From Gnetum montanum (Eukaryota; Streptophyta; Gnetopsida; Gnetales; Gnetaceae), in assembly GCA_015680685.1 (NCBI GenBank), contig MNCI01007630.1, forward strand, positions 378,550-408,796: a stretch of 30,247 nt of DNA, given 5' to 3'. Positions within the stretch are counted from its first letter, which is position 1. Every line of letters starts with the position of its first letter. Positions 10,047 through 20,363 of this stretch are shown in pieces. The position numbers were made by a program, and so were the translations under genes. The notes beneath the pieces are model-generated. The model saw only the letters and a program-made list of their open reading frames with translations, ran no database searches and was not told where the DNA came from.

Positions 10047-12189
10047 ATGAATACCACCAATACCAACATTTCAACCAAGCCCATTACAGATATCGTTGAC
10101 CCCATGACCATCCCATTGCCCACAGTGCAACCCACGATGGGACCTCACCAGTCTCTCAGACAGCAAGGGAGAAATCTGTCATTTAACATTATCACACAGG
10201 AACAATATAATTTTATATGCATAAAAATCCAAACCAGCCTAGTAGTGGATCAAACTAAAATGGAGGCTAAGAGACAATATGAACTGTTTCATAGGGGAGG
10301 ACATGAGTTCATCCCTTTCCCATATGACATCATCCCTCTTCCAGAGCACTACTCTGAGCTCATCTCACAGCTCCTCTTATTAAGTAGTCAGTCTCTAGAC
10401 CAGTCTATGACAAATCCTCAATTGGAAGAGGAGGATGACTTTGTAGCTCACTCCGAACACGAAGATTCATACCATACCCTCAAGCCACAAACTTACATGA
10501 ACTCGTTATTTCACCCATTCATGGGAGAAACTACATCCCTCCAGTCATTTAAAATCACCCAAGCACATGTGCCTCAACAAGAAGCATCCACACTTATTTC
10601 CACTCCCCAAATGATCGATACCCATCTCAATATACCCCTCGCCACTATTCCTCCTATTACCACATTATCCCCTCTCTTGCAAATACAACCCCAACAACAA
10701 CCCCCACAAACCAATGTAGGAGCAACCTTCCCACCCCAAGTGATCGAAATGCCATATGTGATACCTGCTTCTACATCCGCGCACTATATACCATATATCC
10801 AAACCCAAAGAACACCCTTCATCACCTCAATTCAACAAGTTCAGGGCGTTCCCTCACAAATCATGACTGGACAGTGGGCTGGGACTGGTACACAAGTGCA
10901 TCAACCCCCTAACTACAACATACCACCTCCTACAATTCCACCCATGAACATCCCTCAAGTACAGCAACAACAACAACAACAACCCTTTCCTTACAGTATG
11001 CCACTGTTAGCAGCACCTACCGTGAATATTCCATAAGCGCAACCTCCAACCACTCAACTTTCCTCTTTCCCGCCCACCATACAATAATCTAACTTGTATA
11101 CTACACAATAGAATTAATCTGCCATCTCACCTAGTGTCCAAGACTAGGCTGAAGCCAAAAAAATGATGCAAGAGCTAACTGAGGAGGTCAAGAGCCTTAA
11201 AACAACTACCGACAAAGAGCTTAAGATAGTGGATTTCTATCAAGATGACCCTATTAGCTCTTCGGTTCCACCTCTAACATTACCTAAGGGTGTTTCCTTA
11301 CCCATGTTAGCTAAATACAATGGGGAGATAGACCCCAACGCCCATCTTAGAACGTTTAAATTAGAACGCGTGTTGCTTCAGGCATGGCCACATGCCATCT
11401 TATGAGTGTTCCCCATGTCCCTCACAGGGAAAGCACTTGACTGGTATCGGGCTTTGCCCTGAAACTCAATACTTTCTTTAGAAGATTTATTACACCAGTT
11501 TGTTACCAAGTTCAAGTATAACTTGAAGCCTGAAGCAACACTTGACAGCCTCATACAGGTCAATCAAGCACCACTTGAACCTGTTCAAAAATTTATTCAA
11601 TGGTGGAGTGTTGTCCTCAATGAGCTCCATGAGCCGATCCTGGAGACTTATCTCCTCACTATTCTAAAGGGGGCTGTTAATGATTTTGTGAAGTCCAAAT
11701 TATACTATCTTAACCCACGCACTCTTAGCCAAACATTTGTACAAACAAAGAACATAGAAGAGGTAGCCAAAAAGAGTCATGACCCTATCTATTCAGCCTT
11801 TAAAAATTAACATAATAAGAAAGACAAAGAAAAGGCTAAGGTAACTATAGCAGCGGTAGCGGAAACACAACAAACGAGTACAGGACAACAAGGCAAACCG
11901 CCTATTGCCCCTACTAACTATGCTAGACCTACTCCCGCTACTGCACCCAAACCATCCACATCACAAAATCCTACACCAGGTCATGCAAGAAACTTCGAGA
12001 GGAGAGACCCCTCTCAATACACACCATTGCCCATGAAACCCTCGCAATTATTTGACCAACTCTTGAAGGCTGGGCTAATGAAACATAAACAATTGTCCCT
12101 CGTAGCAATCCAAAGACATGATTGATTCTATCAATTGGTTGAGAACCCAAGCTTGGCAATGCCAGATGAGCCCCCAGTTCCAAGGGCAC
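10047..12189 (+). pseudogene. Tat gag polyprotein, N-terminal and capsid part
   Basis: Gag forms the particle that packages element RNA. I start it at the first in-frame ATG (10047, MNTTNTN). The first 330 residues are rich in Pro, Gln, Thr and Ser and have no known fold. The retrotransposon gag domain begins after 11290: LPMLAKYNGEIDPNAHLRTF, LTGKALDWYRALP, QFVTKFKYNL, VQKFIQWWSVVLNEL and LLTILKGAV match the family pattern (a GxxDPxxHLxxF start and the GxAxxWxxxLP centre). All segments lie in one frame but are broken by stops, including TAA at 11034, several between 11080 and 11150, TGA at 11403, TGA at 11460, TAA at 11808 and TGA at 12123. The zinc-knuckle region expected next is displaced by the inverted insert at 12190. 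Confidence 0.85.
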
Positions 12190-13402
12190 ATGCTCAAGTG
12201 TCATGTTATGTGCCGCAACTGCTTGAGGGTGTCAGAGCATGCAATAGTGTACTCAAGATTTTGGGATACGTATCTGGAAACTGTAACTGAATAGAAGGGG
12301 GAAGCGGGAGTTTTAGAGAACTGGGAAATGTCTCAGGGACTGGGGCAGTACATTTGAACAGATCGATTAATGTGGTTGCTTGCTTTAGGAACAATATGGT
12401 AACTTGCCGCTATGATGAAGTGCATTCTCGTACGAACACCTCTGAGTGTCATCCTGCAAACACAACTCCAAGAAGACAAGAAAATCACAAGTGAGTGAGA
12501 AAGCTTGTACTTGGACAGCAACTGATAAAACAAAGGCACTAGATGAGATTTCAAGCATTGAATATGCATGGCAGCCATGTTGTCAGGTTTAACTGATGAT
12601 GAGTGAGGCAGTGGCTCATAGACCGAGAGGCGAGAGATGAAGCTGCTAGTTTATAGTCGGGGTGGACTATCGTGGGTTAGTTTTATGTCATAACCCATTG
12701 GACAGTGCCAGTTTAGCGTCGTAGCAGATGGTACACTACTAGTTTATAGTCTTGGCAGACTGTGAAGAGGCAAACCAGTTTATAGTCTTAGCGGACTCTA
12801 GTGAACGAAATTATGGTAGTTTAAAGTCATACAGGATGGGTTCTAGTTTATTGTCATTATGGATGTACTGTGGTATCAGTTTACCTTCATGATTCTAGGA
12901 CATATTTGTGGTATTAGTTCACCGTCATGATTCCAGGATGTGTTGTGGTATCAGTTTACCGTCATGAGTCCAGGACGTGCACATACCTGAGTTTATGCTC
13001 AAACGTAGAATGATTTCAAGTACAAATGGTTGGTCGGGTGTGCAAGCTCATTCCCGTCCATGTCGGCTAGCTTAAATGCTCCATTGTCGTATGCTTTGGT
13101 GACCAAGTAGGGTCCTTCCCAATTGGCCACAAACTTGTCCGCATGTTCACAGACCACATTAAGTATGAGGTTACCTTCTTTGATTGGGCACTTGTAAATG
13201 TCATGTTGATGGTGTCGTTGTTGTTGTTTCTGATACCACTCGATCTGATCGAGCACACGTGTGTGTTCCTCCTCCACTGAGTCCAAGTCGAAAATGCGCA
13301 AGTCATTGTTTTGACCTTTGTTGAGGAGTCCGGAGAGTGTGATCCTTAAAGACAATACCTACAACTCCAAAGGTAAAATAGCTTCTGAACCATAGACAAG
13401 AC
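12190..13402 (-). repeat. Inverted 1.2-kb copy of the element's integrase end and 3' flank, inside gag
   Basis: This segment is the reverse complement of 24596-25811 at roughly 90% identity by eye. Read on the minus strand it encodes the integrase C-terminus (SLRITLSGLL, IKEGNL, NWEGPYLVTKAYDNGAF, HPTNHLYLKSFYV) ending at 12999, then the AAACT-type array, then the start of the 3' untranslated tail. Homology stops abruptly at both edges (CATGCTCAAGTGTC at left, GTCTATGG/CCATAGACAAGAC at right). No target duplication is seen and gag frame changes across it. The integrase piece starts mid-gene, so it cannot be a functional gene. Confidence 0.88.
12600..12990 (-). repeat. AAACT-type repeat array, inverted copy
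   Basis: The plus strand shows CAGTTTA/TAGTTTATAGTC units every 35-50 bases (for example near 12650, 12740, 12776, 12818, 12846, 12877, 12917, 12952). It is the mirrored copy of the array at 25010-25375. Confidence 0.75.
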
Positions 13403-14640
13403 AATGGGCATGGCACTAACTATTGTTTCACCCTTAAACAAGATATTCAACGGATGATTGACAGAGGTGAGATCACTTTTGATGAGGCCAACCCGGTCAA
13501 ATCGGAAAACCAGGCCATGGGCATATATAAGGATCCTCTAAATACTAAGGAAGCTCCATACATAATTAACACTATCTACTTAGACAACGAACAAGAAGCA
13601 CCTCGGATTAACACCATTTACTCAAATAATGAATAGCAAATACCTAACAGACCATTTGTAGTTTGTATTTCTCCTACTGCACAAACACCTGGACCTCAAT
13701 CATCATACTCTCCATGTAACCCGCCTACCCCACAAAGACCCTATGTCATTTGGATACCCCCTACGGTGGTAGCCTCTACCATACCACCAAAACCATATGT
13801 GGTGTATGTACCTCCTACCACTACTACCGCAAACACGCAACCTCCTACCTGGCCCGCTCCCTATGTAGTCTGAGTGCCACCTGCGGTCACAACTACGGAG
13901 GTACAACCCCCAACTAGACCAACTCCATATGTTGTTAGGATACCTGAACACCCAGATAACCACCAACCTTCCATCCCAAAAACACAAAATAAATTGACCC
14001 CATATGTTGTTAGGGTGCTTAGGCAACCTAACACTCAACCACCTTCAACAGTCCAATCACAACCCCATCCTACTCCATACGTCATATGGGTTCCAAAGTA
14101 ACTAGATGTGCAGAAACCAAATGTTCCCCTGCGCCACACATGGGAACACTTGGCAGACAGGCTCACCTAGGAACGATTGGAGAAAGAACGTCAACATCTT
14201 ACCTTAGGACCCCCCAAGCCTACTGCATTAAGTGCAGTACACATGGCATCACCTACTAACAAACTAAACACGAGCTATAAGGGAGAATCATCGGGAATAC
14301 ATGATGCATCCAAATCAACGGACACAGAAGATAAAACTGTTGGGCTCGATGGACCAAGTAACCACTAACAAGCCTGCACCTAATAGTAAATATTTAGCAA
14401 CAGCCCTAACACAAGTCACACAGGCACTTAAACAGAAAAACACTTCATTAAGTCTATATGATGTGATGTTAACTTCTCAAACTCATTATGAAGCCCTAGT
14501 ACATATGTTGACATCAATCCTAGTAAATGAAGACTTACCTCTGAATGAACTTTCAATTCATGCAGTAATGTATTCTCCTCAAGGATTGACTTCTAAATCA
14601 CTAGGCTTCCACACTAAAAACATCAAAATTGATGAGTAAA
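13403..14640 (+). pseudogene. Tat gag, C-terminal part with PYVV repeats
   Basis: Gag resumes with NGHGTNYCFTLKQDIQRMID, which fits the end of a zinc-knuckle-like element (GHxxxxC) followed by the conserved helix seen in Tat gag. From 13730 to 14100 a proline-rich part carries six copies of a PYV(V/I)xVP motif (PYVIWIP, PYVVYVP, PYVV-stop-VP, PYVVRIP, PYVVRVL, PYVIWVP) spaced 20-35 residues apart. Then come a TWEHLADRLT segment and a Ser/Thr-rich linker. A frameshift between about 14300 and 14370 links it to the frame that continues into protease; that frame carries LYDVMLTSQTHYEALVHMLT. Stops occur at 13634, 13871, 14099, 14168 and 14366 (approximate). Role: linker between capsid and protease. 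Confidence 0.75.
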
Positions 14641-15434
14641 CAGGAGAAGTAACAACCGCACATATGTTCATAACAATATAAGTAAATCAATTCAAAATAC
14701 GTCGGGTGCATGTAGATGACGGAGCCGCCACAAACGTAGTACCCTACCCCATCATCAAACAATTAGGGCTCATAGAACTAATTAGACCAACCTCCACCAC
14801 ATGTTTAAAATCGTTTAGTGGATCACGCATAGTAGTAAAAGGCACCATAACTTTGGACTTTATAGCAGGGGATCGATTCCCCACATCTGCTAACTTCGTG
14901 TTCATCGACAAAATGCCAGGGTTCAATTTAATATTAGGAAGATCTTGGTTGGCCCAACTCAAAGTAGTCTCTTCCCCCATACACCAAGAGATTCACCTGC
15001 CTTATGAAGGTGGTGAAATCGTTATACACGGGGAGACTGCTACACCTACCATCTCGTCACATACAGATACAAACCAAGGCTCGGAAGTTAAGTTTGAACA
15101 ACCTAAACAGGATGAGAGAAAGCAATAACAAAGTTGCACACGACCAATAGACAATGATCCATTAGACATAAATCAAACTTTACCCAACATAGAAACACCT
15201 GGACTTGAAACTGTACATACATCGCCTAACCTAGAAACTACACCAAACATCGAAACTACTATACATATGGGAACACTAGAAGACACCAACATAGAGCCTA
15301 TTCCATTAGACATCCCTTGGGCTAAATTATCATTCAATATAGTCAGTGAAGGGGATGCTGAGTACAGAATCACACCTATCAGCGTCACTCCTAATGTTAA
15401 ATTAAGAAAAATCAAAAAATTGCTAAACCACTAA
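14641..15434 (+). pseudogene. Tat retropepsin-like aspartic protease and C-terminal linker
   Basis: The protease matures Gag and Pol. The active-site loop reads VHVDDGAATNV (the D-x-G-A/S signature) near 14706. About 78 residues on, FNLILGRSWLAQL gives the hydrophobic-hydrophobic-G-R-x-W motif of plant gypsy proteases. Both are at normal spacing. After a stop at 15126 the same frame continues with repeats of PNIET/PNLET and ends with TAA at 15432. Stops just upstream (near 14638 and 14681) separate it from gag. Because pol lies 6 kb downstream, this is the end of the gag-pro block. Confidence 0.85.
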
Positions 15435-15435
15435 A

Positions 15436-15700
15436 CTACATTCCTCATCTGAAATGACATTAAACTACCACATGTCTGCAATGACATAAAACTAGCCATG
15501 GACAGAAATGGCCGGTTTACCAAGGAACCCACCAGTATCACTTGAAACTTCTCTTGTTTACATATGGTCTGAAATGGCCTTAAACTAGTACATAGGGCCC
15601 GGAATGGCTTTAAACTAGAACATCAAGACTACAGTCCATCATGACTTTAAACTGACACACATGTGCCCATGACCCGAAATGGCCTTAAACTAGAGCATTT
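15436..15700 (+). repeat. TTAAACTA-type repeat array after gag-pro
   Basis: Units of the form GAAATGGCCTTAAACTAG followed by a short variable segment recur near 15460, 15487, 15582, 15609, 15645 and 15686. Spacing is 25-95 bases and units are imperfect. Related arrays lie at 21265-21420 and 25010-25375, so each coding block is bordered by one. Confidence 0.75.
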
Positions 15701-16246
15701 TCTTACATTTCTTTTCTCTCAATTCAAGTTTACAGTTCGAATTTATGCTTACCCTATTGCGTTGTTGCGTGATTAGCCATAGTTTTCCTTCATATTCCCC
15801 TTTTTACATGATTATGCTCCTACTTTTGTTCCTACTTCGTGCATTACACTTGAACAACAAAATGAACAAAAAAATTTTACATTGTTGCATCGTGTTTACA
15901 ATCAATCCCAAAAGATTTTCACTTTAAATCTACGCTTAACAGTGTTCAAACAAACTTAAAATTCAAAAAAAAAACAATGAATAACAGAAAACTCAATCGA
16001 AAAAATAGTATAAATGTATCAACATCAAATTACAACTTAGTGCAATGTTCCCACACGATACATAGATCGCATACATAATCATTTTAACAACAAACAAAAT
16101 ATATATATATATATATATATTCATATACAAATAGACAATTACAATAGTTAACCGATTCCATCCATCAGTTCATATATAATCCAAAGCAAAACATTCTATT
16201 TGTGACTCATGTAAAAACATGAGCGATGATAATATCAAATTGAAAA
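15701..16246. other. AT-rich spacer, 3' flank of the antisense gene
   Basis: No gene is seen. An (AT) microsatellite of about 11 units lies at 16099-16120. As it lies just past the stop of the antisense gene, this segment probably holds its 3' untranslated region, but I see no clear AATAAA on the minus strand. Confidence 0.5.
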
Positions 16247-17862
16247 CTAAGCATCAGGGTCAAGAGGGGTGTCCTCCTCAGACTCCTCGGCATCATGGGT
16301 CCCTACTCCACTGGGGCCACCTTCTTGATCATCGTCATCGCCCTGATCCTATGAAAAGGTAAAACAAAAAAATTAACACAAAAAGAAAAGAGAAGAATTT
16401 GAAAAGTTATTTAATAAAAAAAATTCACAAGTTTAAACAACTTACTGAAGAAGATCCTCCTAGACCGAATTCCAACCGACGAAGGATTTCTTCTTCAGAG
16501 ACACTTACCTAGTTAGTCCCATCAAGGCCCAGATCAATGTTGGCCAAAGCCTTCCCTTTGTCCACCACAGACCAAGTGGGACGTTTTAGAGGAAACTCGC
16601 CCATAGAAACCTCCCCAGAAGCTGTGGTGATTGCCCTCTTAGGCGATTCCATCTCCATCATAGTATGCTTAGCAAATGCATCTAATGAAGAGCACAGGCC
16701 TAAACCCTCAACAAACATCTCTAGCTGATGCTTCTCTATAGATACCTCCTTTAAAGATTTTTTATAATGATACTTATGGATCTTTTCATCTTGACCCCAT
16801 TTCCGCACCTTAGAAGCGAAAGCCTTCCAATCTTGACATTTGAGGTTCAGTAAATCTATTTGTGCCTTACGCTCCACTAGCTCCCAAGTCATTGATACTT
16901 GGCGATTCAATAAATTCCAATATCTGTTATAAGTAATCTCGGAAGTTCACCAAGAACGATCACCTGTTAACCTTGCTGAGGCAAACTCATAGAGCGATTT
17001 GAGATCATCCCATTCTAATGATAGCTTGGAAATCTCTTTTTCTCCTACCTGAATCTGCAACCATAGCCTCTCAATGGAGCACCTACAAGTCCAAAGAGAC
17101 TTGGCATTTTGTACAACGCATTCTGCCACTTCATCATAGATCTGTTAGGGTACTTTCTCAATCTCTAGAGGTAGTGTAGGCAAACTATCAATACAAGTGG
17201 CCTTAGATGAATCCCATTTTAGTTTAGCCCCTGCTCATATGAGGAGAACATACATTAGACATTGGACAGTAGCAACAAATGCGAAAAATCAAAGGATTAG
17301 AAACACTTAAAATACATGTACCCATTTTAGGATGAGCTTGTTGGATGTGATCAACTACCTCATCAATGATACCAGTTATAAAATCCATTTTAGTTGGCAT
17401 TTCAATCCAAGTAAATGGTTCATGCGTAGGAGATGGGTTAACTTCGGTGGTTTTTTCTGTGGCAGCCTTCATCATAGGGACTTCTAAACGAATGTTAGGA
17501 ACCATCCTAGTCTCAACATTTTCTCCTAGTAGCAGTAAAAAACATAAAATTAAAACTTTGAATAATGAGAAGCACAATTCAAAGGGCAAATAAACATAAT
17601 ATGGCGAATATACCAAAATCTCTATCTTCCTCCAAATTCGGAGGATCTCCAAGGTCTAGCCTCCCTCCGAGGAAACCATCAAACATCTCATCGACTCCAT
17701 CCTGATCATTGATGTTACCCTCTTCTGTGGTATCTCCCTCCCAATCTTTCATTCCTCTCGTCTCATCTCTACCCATTTCGTCCTCCTCATTTAAGCTCGT
17801 TGAGACCTCTTCCTCCTCGATGATCGGTGCTAACCTCTCTCTTCTTACTTCATAAGTCAACT
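16247..17862 (-). other. Exons 4-7: acidic and helical C-terminal part
   Basis: Exon 4 is strongly acidic (IIEEEEVSTSLNEEDEMG and a later DQDGVDEMFDGF). Exon 5 has an EPFTWIEMPTKMDFITGIID segment. Exon 6 is mainly helical and charged (IERLWLQIQVGEKEISKLSL, KWGQDEKIHKYHYKKSLKEV), suggestive of coiled coil, and carries stops after KVP, RSW and GTN. Exon 7 is a short acidic tail (DQGDDDDQEGG, EESEEDTPLDPDA) ending at TAG, 16249-16247. No family is recognised. Confidence 0.55.
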
Positions 17863-17971
17863 CTAATGACATTCATAGGTTCAACATCAGTTTTGTATAG
17901 ACAACCGAAAAATAAAGTAAAAATACCGATGATGACAATAAAACAAGGACAAATCAGTGAATCAAGCTTAC

Positions 17972-19377
17972 CCCATACAGGCATCTTAAACCATATACAT
18001 TTCACCCTTGGTTCATCTATAGTTAGAGCAACCTCTCTAGGATGTTCACACTTCTGAACTTTTGATTTTGCTTTCCCGATCATTTCCTTGATCACTCAAT
18101 CGGCTCTCCTAGCAGTATAGGGCATACTATCTAGTTCCAACCCTACGCTGTCACATGTATAAATTGAATGACCAGATGACCCCTCCATTATGACAAAAAT
18201 TGATTCATCAATCCCCTCAGGAGCATCTTGAGATTTGGCCACCTCAAATCAGTGGCGAATCCACGGGCGAGATAGTTGGTCGCAATCCCTTAACATGTAC
18301 TTGTTATCCATGTGAACAACTAAAAATTCAGCTAGCCAGCGCAAGTAACTAGCAAATAATGCAAAGGTGAAATGGGATTGCACCTCAATATTTGAACGTA
18401 ACCTCACTATCTCCCCATGGAAACCTATAAGTAAAAACTATGCCCAATTATAACATACCCCAGTCTCCAGAATCGTGTGCATGATACACACAGGTTCCAC
18501 CCCAAAAGTCTTTACTTGAGATAGGGATTTGGAAAATGCCCACGCTTTGAACAAGGGATAGAACTCATTAACTTCAACTACTTTTGATTTTCCCTACATG
18601 GGAAATCCCTTAGCACCTTTAAGAATGCCCAACCAGTCCTCCAACTCACGCACAACATGGAGCTCTTTCTGCACTCTATCCAAAATCACTTTAGTGCCAG
18701 CTGCTGGTACACCAAAGAAGTCTAAGAAGAACTCCACCGACAGATGGAAAACCACTTTGACACCCTTGATGCGAGTGCTATAGTAGGTGGCAGATTTGTC
18801 GAAAGAATCAATGATTCCAATCATCTCTGTCACAGAAACATCAGGGCTCAGAGCAGTAAACAAATCCATGAGGCCAGCATCAGTCAAACAACTGATGATA
18901 TGTGGCGGTGCCTTAGTACGTAACCATCACTGTGCATCACTGATTTCCCCAAATTTCATAGACAAAGTGCTCTCAATTTGCCTAGTTGTGATAGTGGCTC
19001 CACCAGGGGGGACGTCCACTATACGCACAAGATAACACCATGGAGTCAATATAACCAATGATGTAGTAGAACAAACAAACTGAGGCGTAAGAAAATACTG
19101 TGACTCACCTTCAGATGATAGATTCATGCTAGGTGCCAAATTAGAATCATGTGGGAAAACTGGCCCATTATGAGACCAATCCCCATGTACCCATCCCCTA
19201 GCCTTGCATTGTGCAAGTGCCCTTGAGTATCATTTGTGAAAATGAACAATATCACCCTTAGTCAGGGCTAACATGGAACCATGAAGAGTGGGGCCCGCCA
19301 TGAAAGCCTCTAAGGCAATACAAGCCAAAGCAAGTCCATCATCGTCTATGCACACTCCTTCTTTATCAAATTGAGGT
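17972..19377 (-). other. Exon 3: long unrecognised domain with six stops
   Basis: Open in a single frame for 469 codons apart from stops that each revert to a sense codon by one transition (for example after HFHK, DAQ, GFPM, NWA, WIRH and RRAD). Notable parts are DDDGLALACIALEAFMAGP at the start, a PPHIISCLTDAGLMDLFTAL segment, then VVFHLSVEFFLDFFGVPAAG, and near the end FTFALFASYLRWLAEFLVVH. The segment ending in FFGVP weakly recalls the FHL...GLP pattern of plant mobile domain (PMD) proteins, which would fit transposon context, but I would not assign it. Two short GT-AG pairs inside (33 and 34 bases) are too small for plant introns and stay in frame, so I treat them as coding. Confidence 0.55.
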
Positions 19378-19451
19378 GTGCAAAGAAACGACAGTCAAAA
19401 CATAAACAAATACTAGGCAACAAGGCAAAACAACGAATTGAACAACTTTAC

Positions 19452-20363
19452 CTGCCTACCCGATACACTGTTCCAGGAGGGTTCTGGAATAAAGTATGCA
19501 CACAAGCAGCTAGAAATAGAGTGTTGTTGATGTGATGAAGGCCATCTGACAATGAATCCCATACACGCAACAAGGAATGGGTAGATCTGGGTCCTCCAGA
19601 GGGACTGTCCTCAATTGTAAGCACTCCTTCATCAATGTCCTCCATAAAAGCTACTACCCCATTCGAAGATCTTGGTAACATGGTCTCAAGCACGCTCCGT
19701 GCTAACTGTTCACTTAAGTGGGACCATATTACCACACTGAATCTCTCTAGCATGAAGGGAAGAAACTCGCTAACACCCGTTCTAAACCATACCCCATTTT
19801 GATCAACGATCATATCAAGAGCAGGTTCGTCAGAATCAATGGGCCCAAACCATGCCAAAACCCCGACAAGCTCCACCACTAGGAGGAAAGGCTTGGAATT
19901 CCTGCAAGTGTTCTAAAACCACGGCAAATCAGCTATACAAGAAAATGAAATAATAAAATAAAGTTTCATCCTAGCGGCCAACACTTGGAAAGAAACTACT
20001 ATTCTCTTCACGCCTCAACGTGCAGACCCCGCACACTGCAAACCCCAGCGTGCAGACCCTGCACGCTGCAACGTGGATGCAGAAACCCCGCATGTGAGCA
20101 TGTCCTTCAAGCTATGAAAAAATTTACGCTATGACAAACTTTACGCTACAGAAATCGTTATGCTACACAATGGGGCAAACCGACAAGAACAGTAGGCAAA
20201 AACACAGATTTTGACGAAGGGTCAGAGCCTACCTGCATGTCGATCCAGACCATGATGGAATCCTTGGTCTAAGTAGACACTGGAGCATCGCCTCAATCTC
20301 TTCGGCAAAGTTCAAGCTAGGCTCCTTCCTCCCATGGCCTTCTACTTTCTTACCCTTTCCCAT
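19452..20363 (-). other. Exons 1-2: FCP1-like (HAD-fold) pseudophosphatase domain
   Basis: Exon 1 gives a short basic start and an EEIEAMLQ helix. Exon 2 gives KPFLLVVELVGVLAWFG, then GVWFRTGVSEFLPFMLERF, SVVIWSHLSEQLA, LLRVWDSLSDGLHHINNTLF and NPPGTVY. Plant FCP1-homology phosphatases have the same order: an LLxLDxNGxLx strand, a RPxxxEFLxFxxExFxVxVWSS block, an LRxLW helix, NTLLLDDSP and NPPxTA. The nucleophile position is Glu instead of Asp (VELVG), the second acid is Val, and the DD of the fourth motif is AA (FLAACV). The Trp-Ser of motif II is kept. Catalysis by the usual mechanism is therefore unlikely even without the stops downstream. The domain has no stop, unlike exons 3 and 6. Family assignment is by motif order from memory, not by a search. 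Confidence 0.65.

Larger units (their letters stand above)
16247..20363 (-). pseudogene. Seven-exon antisense gene carried inside the Tat element, FCP1-like N-terminus
   Basis: Exons on the minus strand are 20363-20233, 19901-19452, 19377-17972, 17862-17614, 17525-17322, 17230-16446 and 16348-16247. Introns are 331, 74, 109, 88, 91 and 97 bp. Donors read AG|GTAGGC, AG|GTAAAG, G|GTAAGC, G|GTATAT, G|GTACAT and A|GTAAGT; acceptors read TGCAG, CATTAG, ACTAG, GAGCAG and CATAG, except intron 2 (TTTGCAC, an apparent G-to-C loss). All six junctions keep phase and the total is exactly 1109 codons. Six stops lie in exon 3 and three in exon 6; none in exons 1, 2, 4, 5 or 7. The start ATG (MGKGKKVEG) is the first in the frame. 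The gene sits between gag-pro and pol, opposite in direction, with its own TATA candidate at 20981. Tat elements are known to carry antisense extra frames; an FCP1-like one is not something I recall. The splice model is inference, but phase agreement makes it strong. Confidence 0.8.

Noticed and set aside
12999-13355. A separate minus-strand integrase gene
   Set aside because: It is only the C-terminal part and its sequence matches the element's own integrase in the inverted copy, so it is not an independent element.
16446-16515. Alternative donor GTAAGT right after a TAG in exon 6
   Set aside because: Ending the exon there leaves a stop before the donor; the later donor at 16445 gives an open, in-phase join to exon 7.
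17971-19139. Two tiny GT-AG pairs (33 and 34 bases) in exon 3 of the antisense gene
   Set aside because: They are far below plant intron size and the frame is kept through both, so reading them as coding is simpler.
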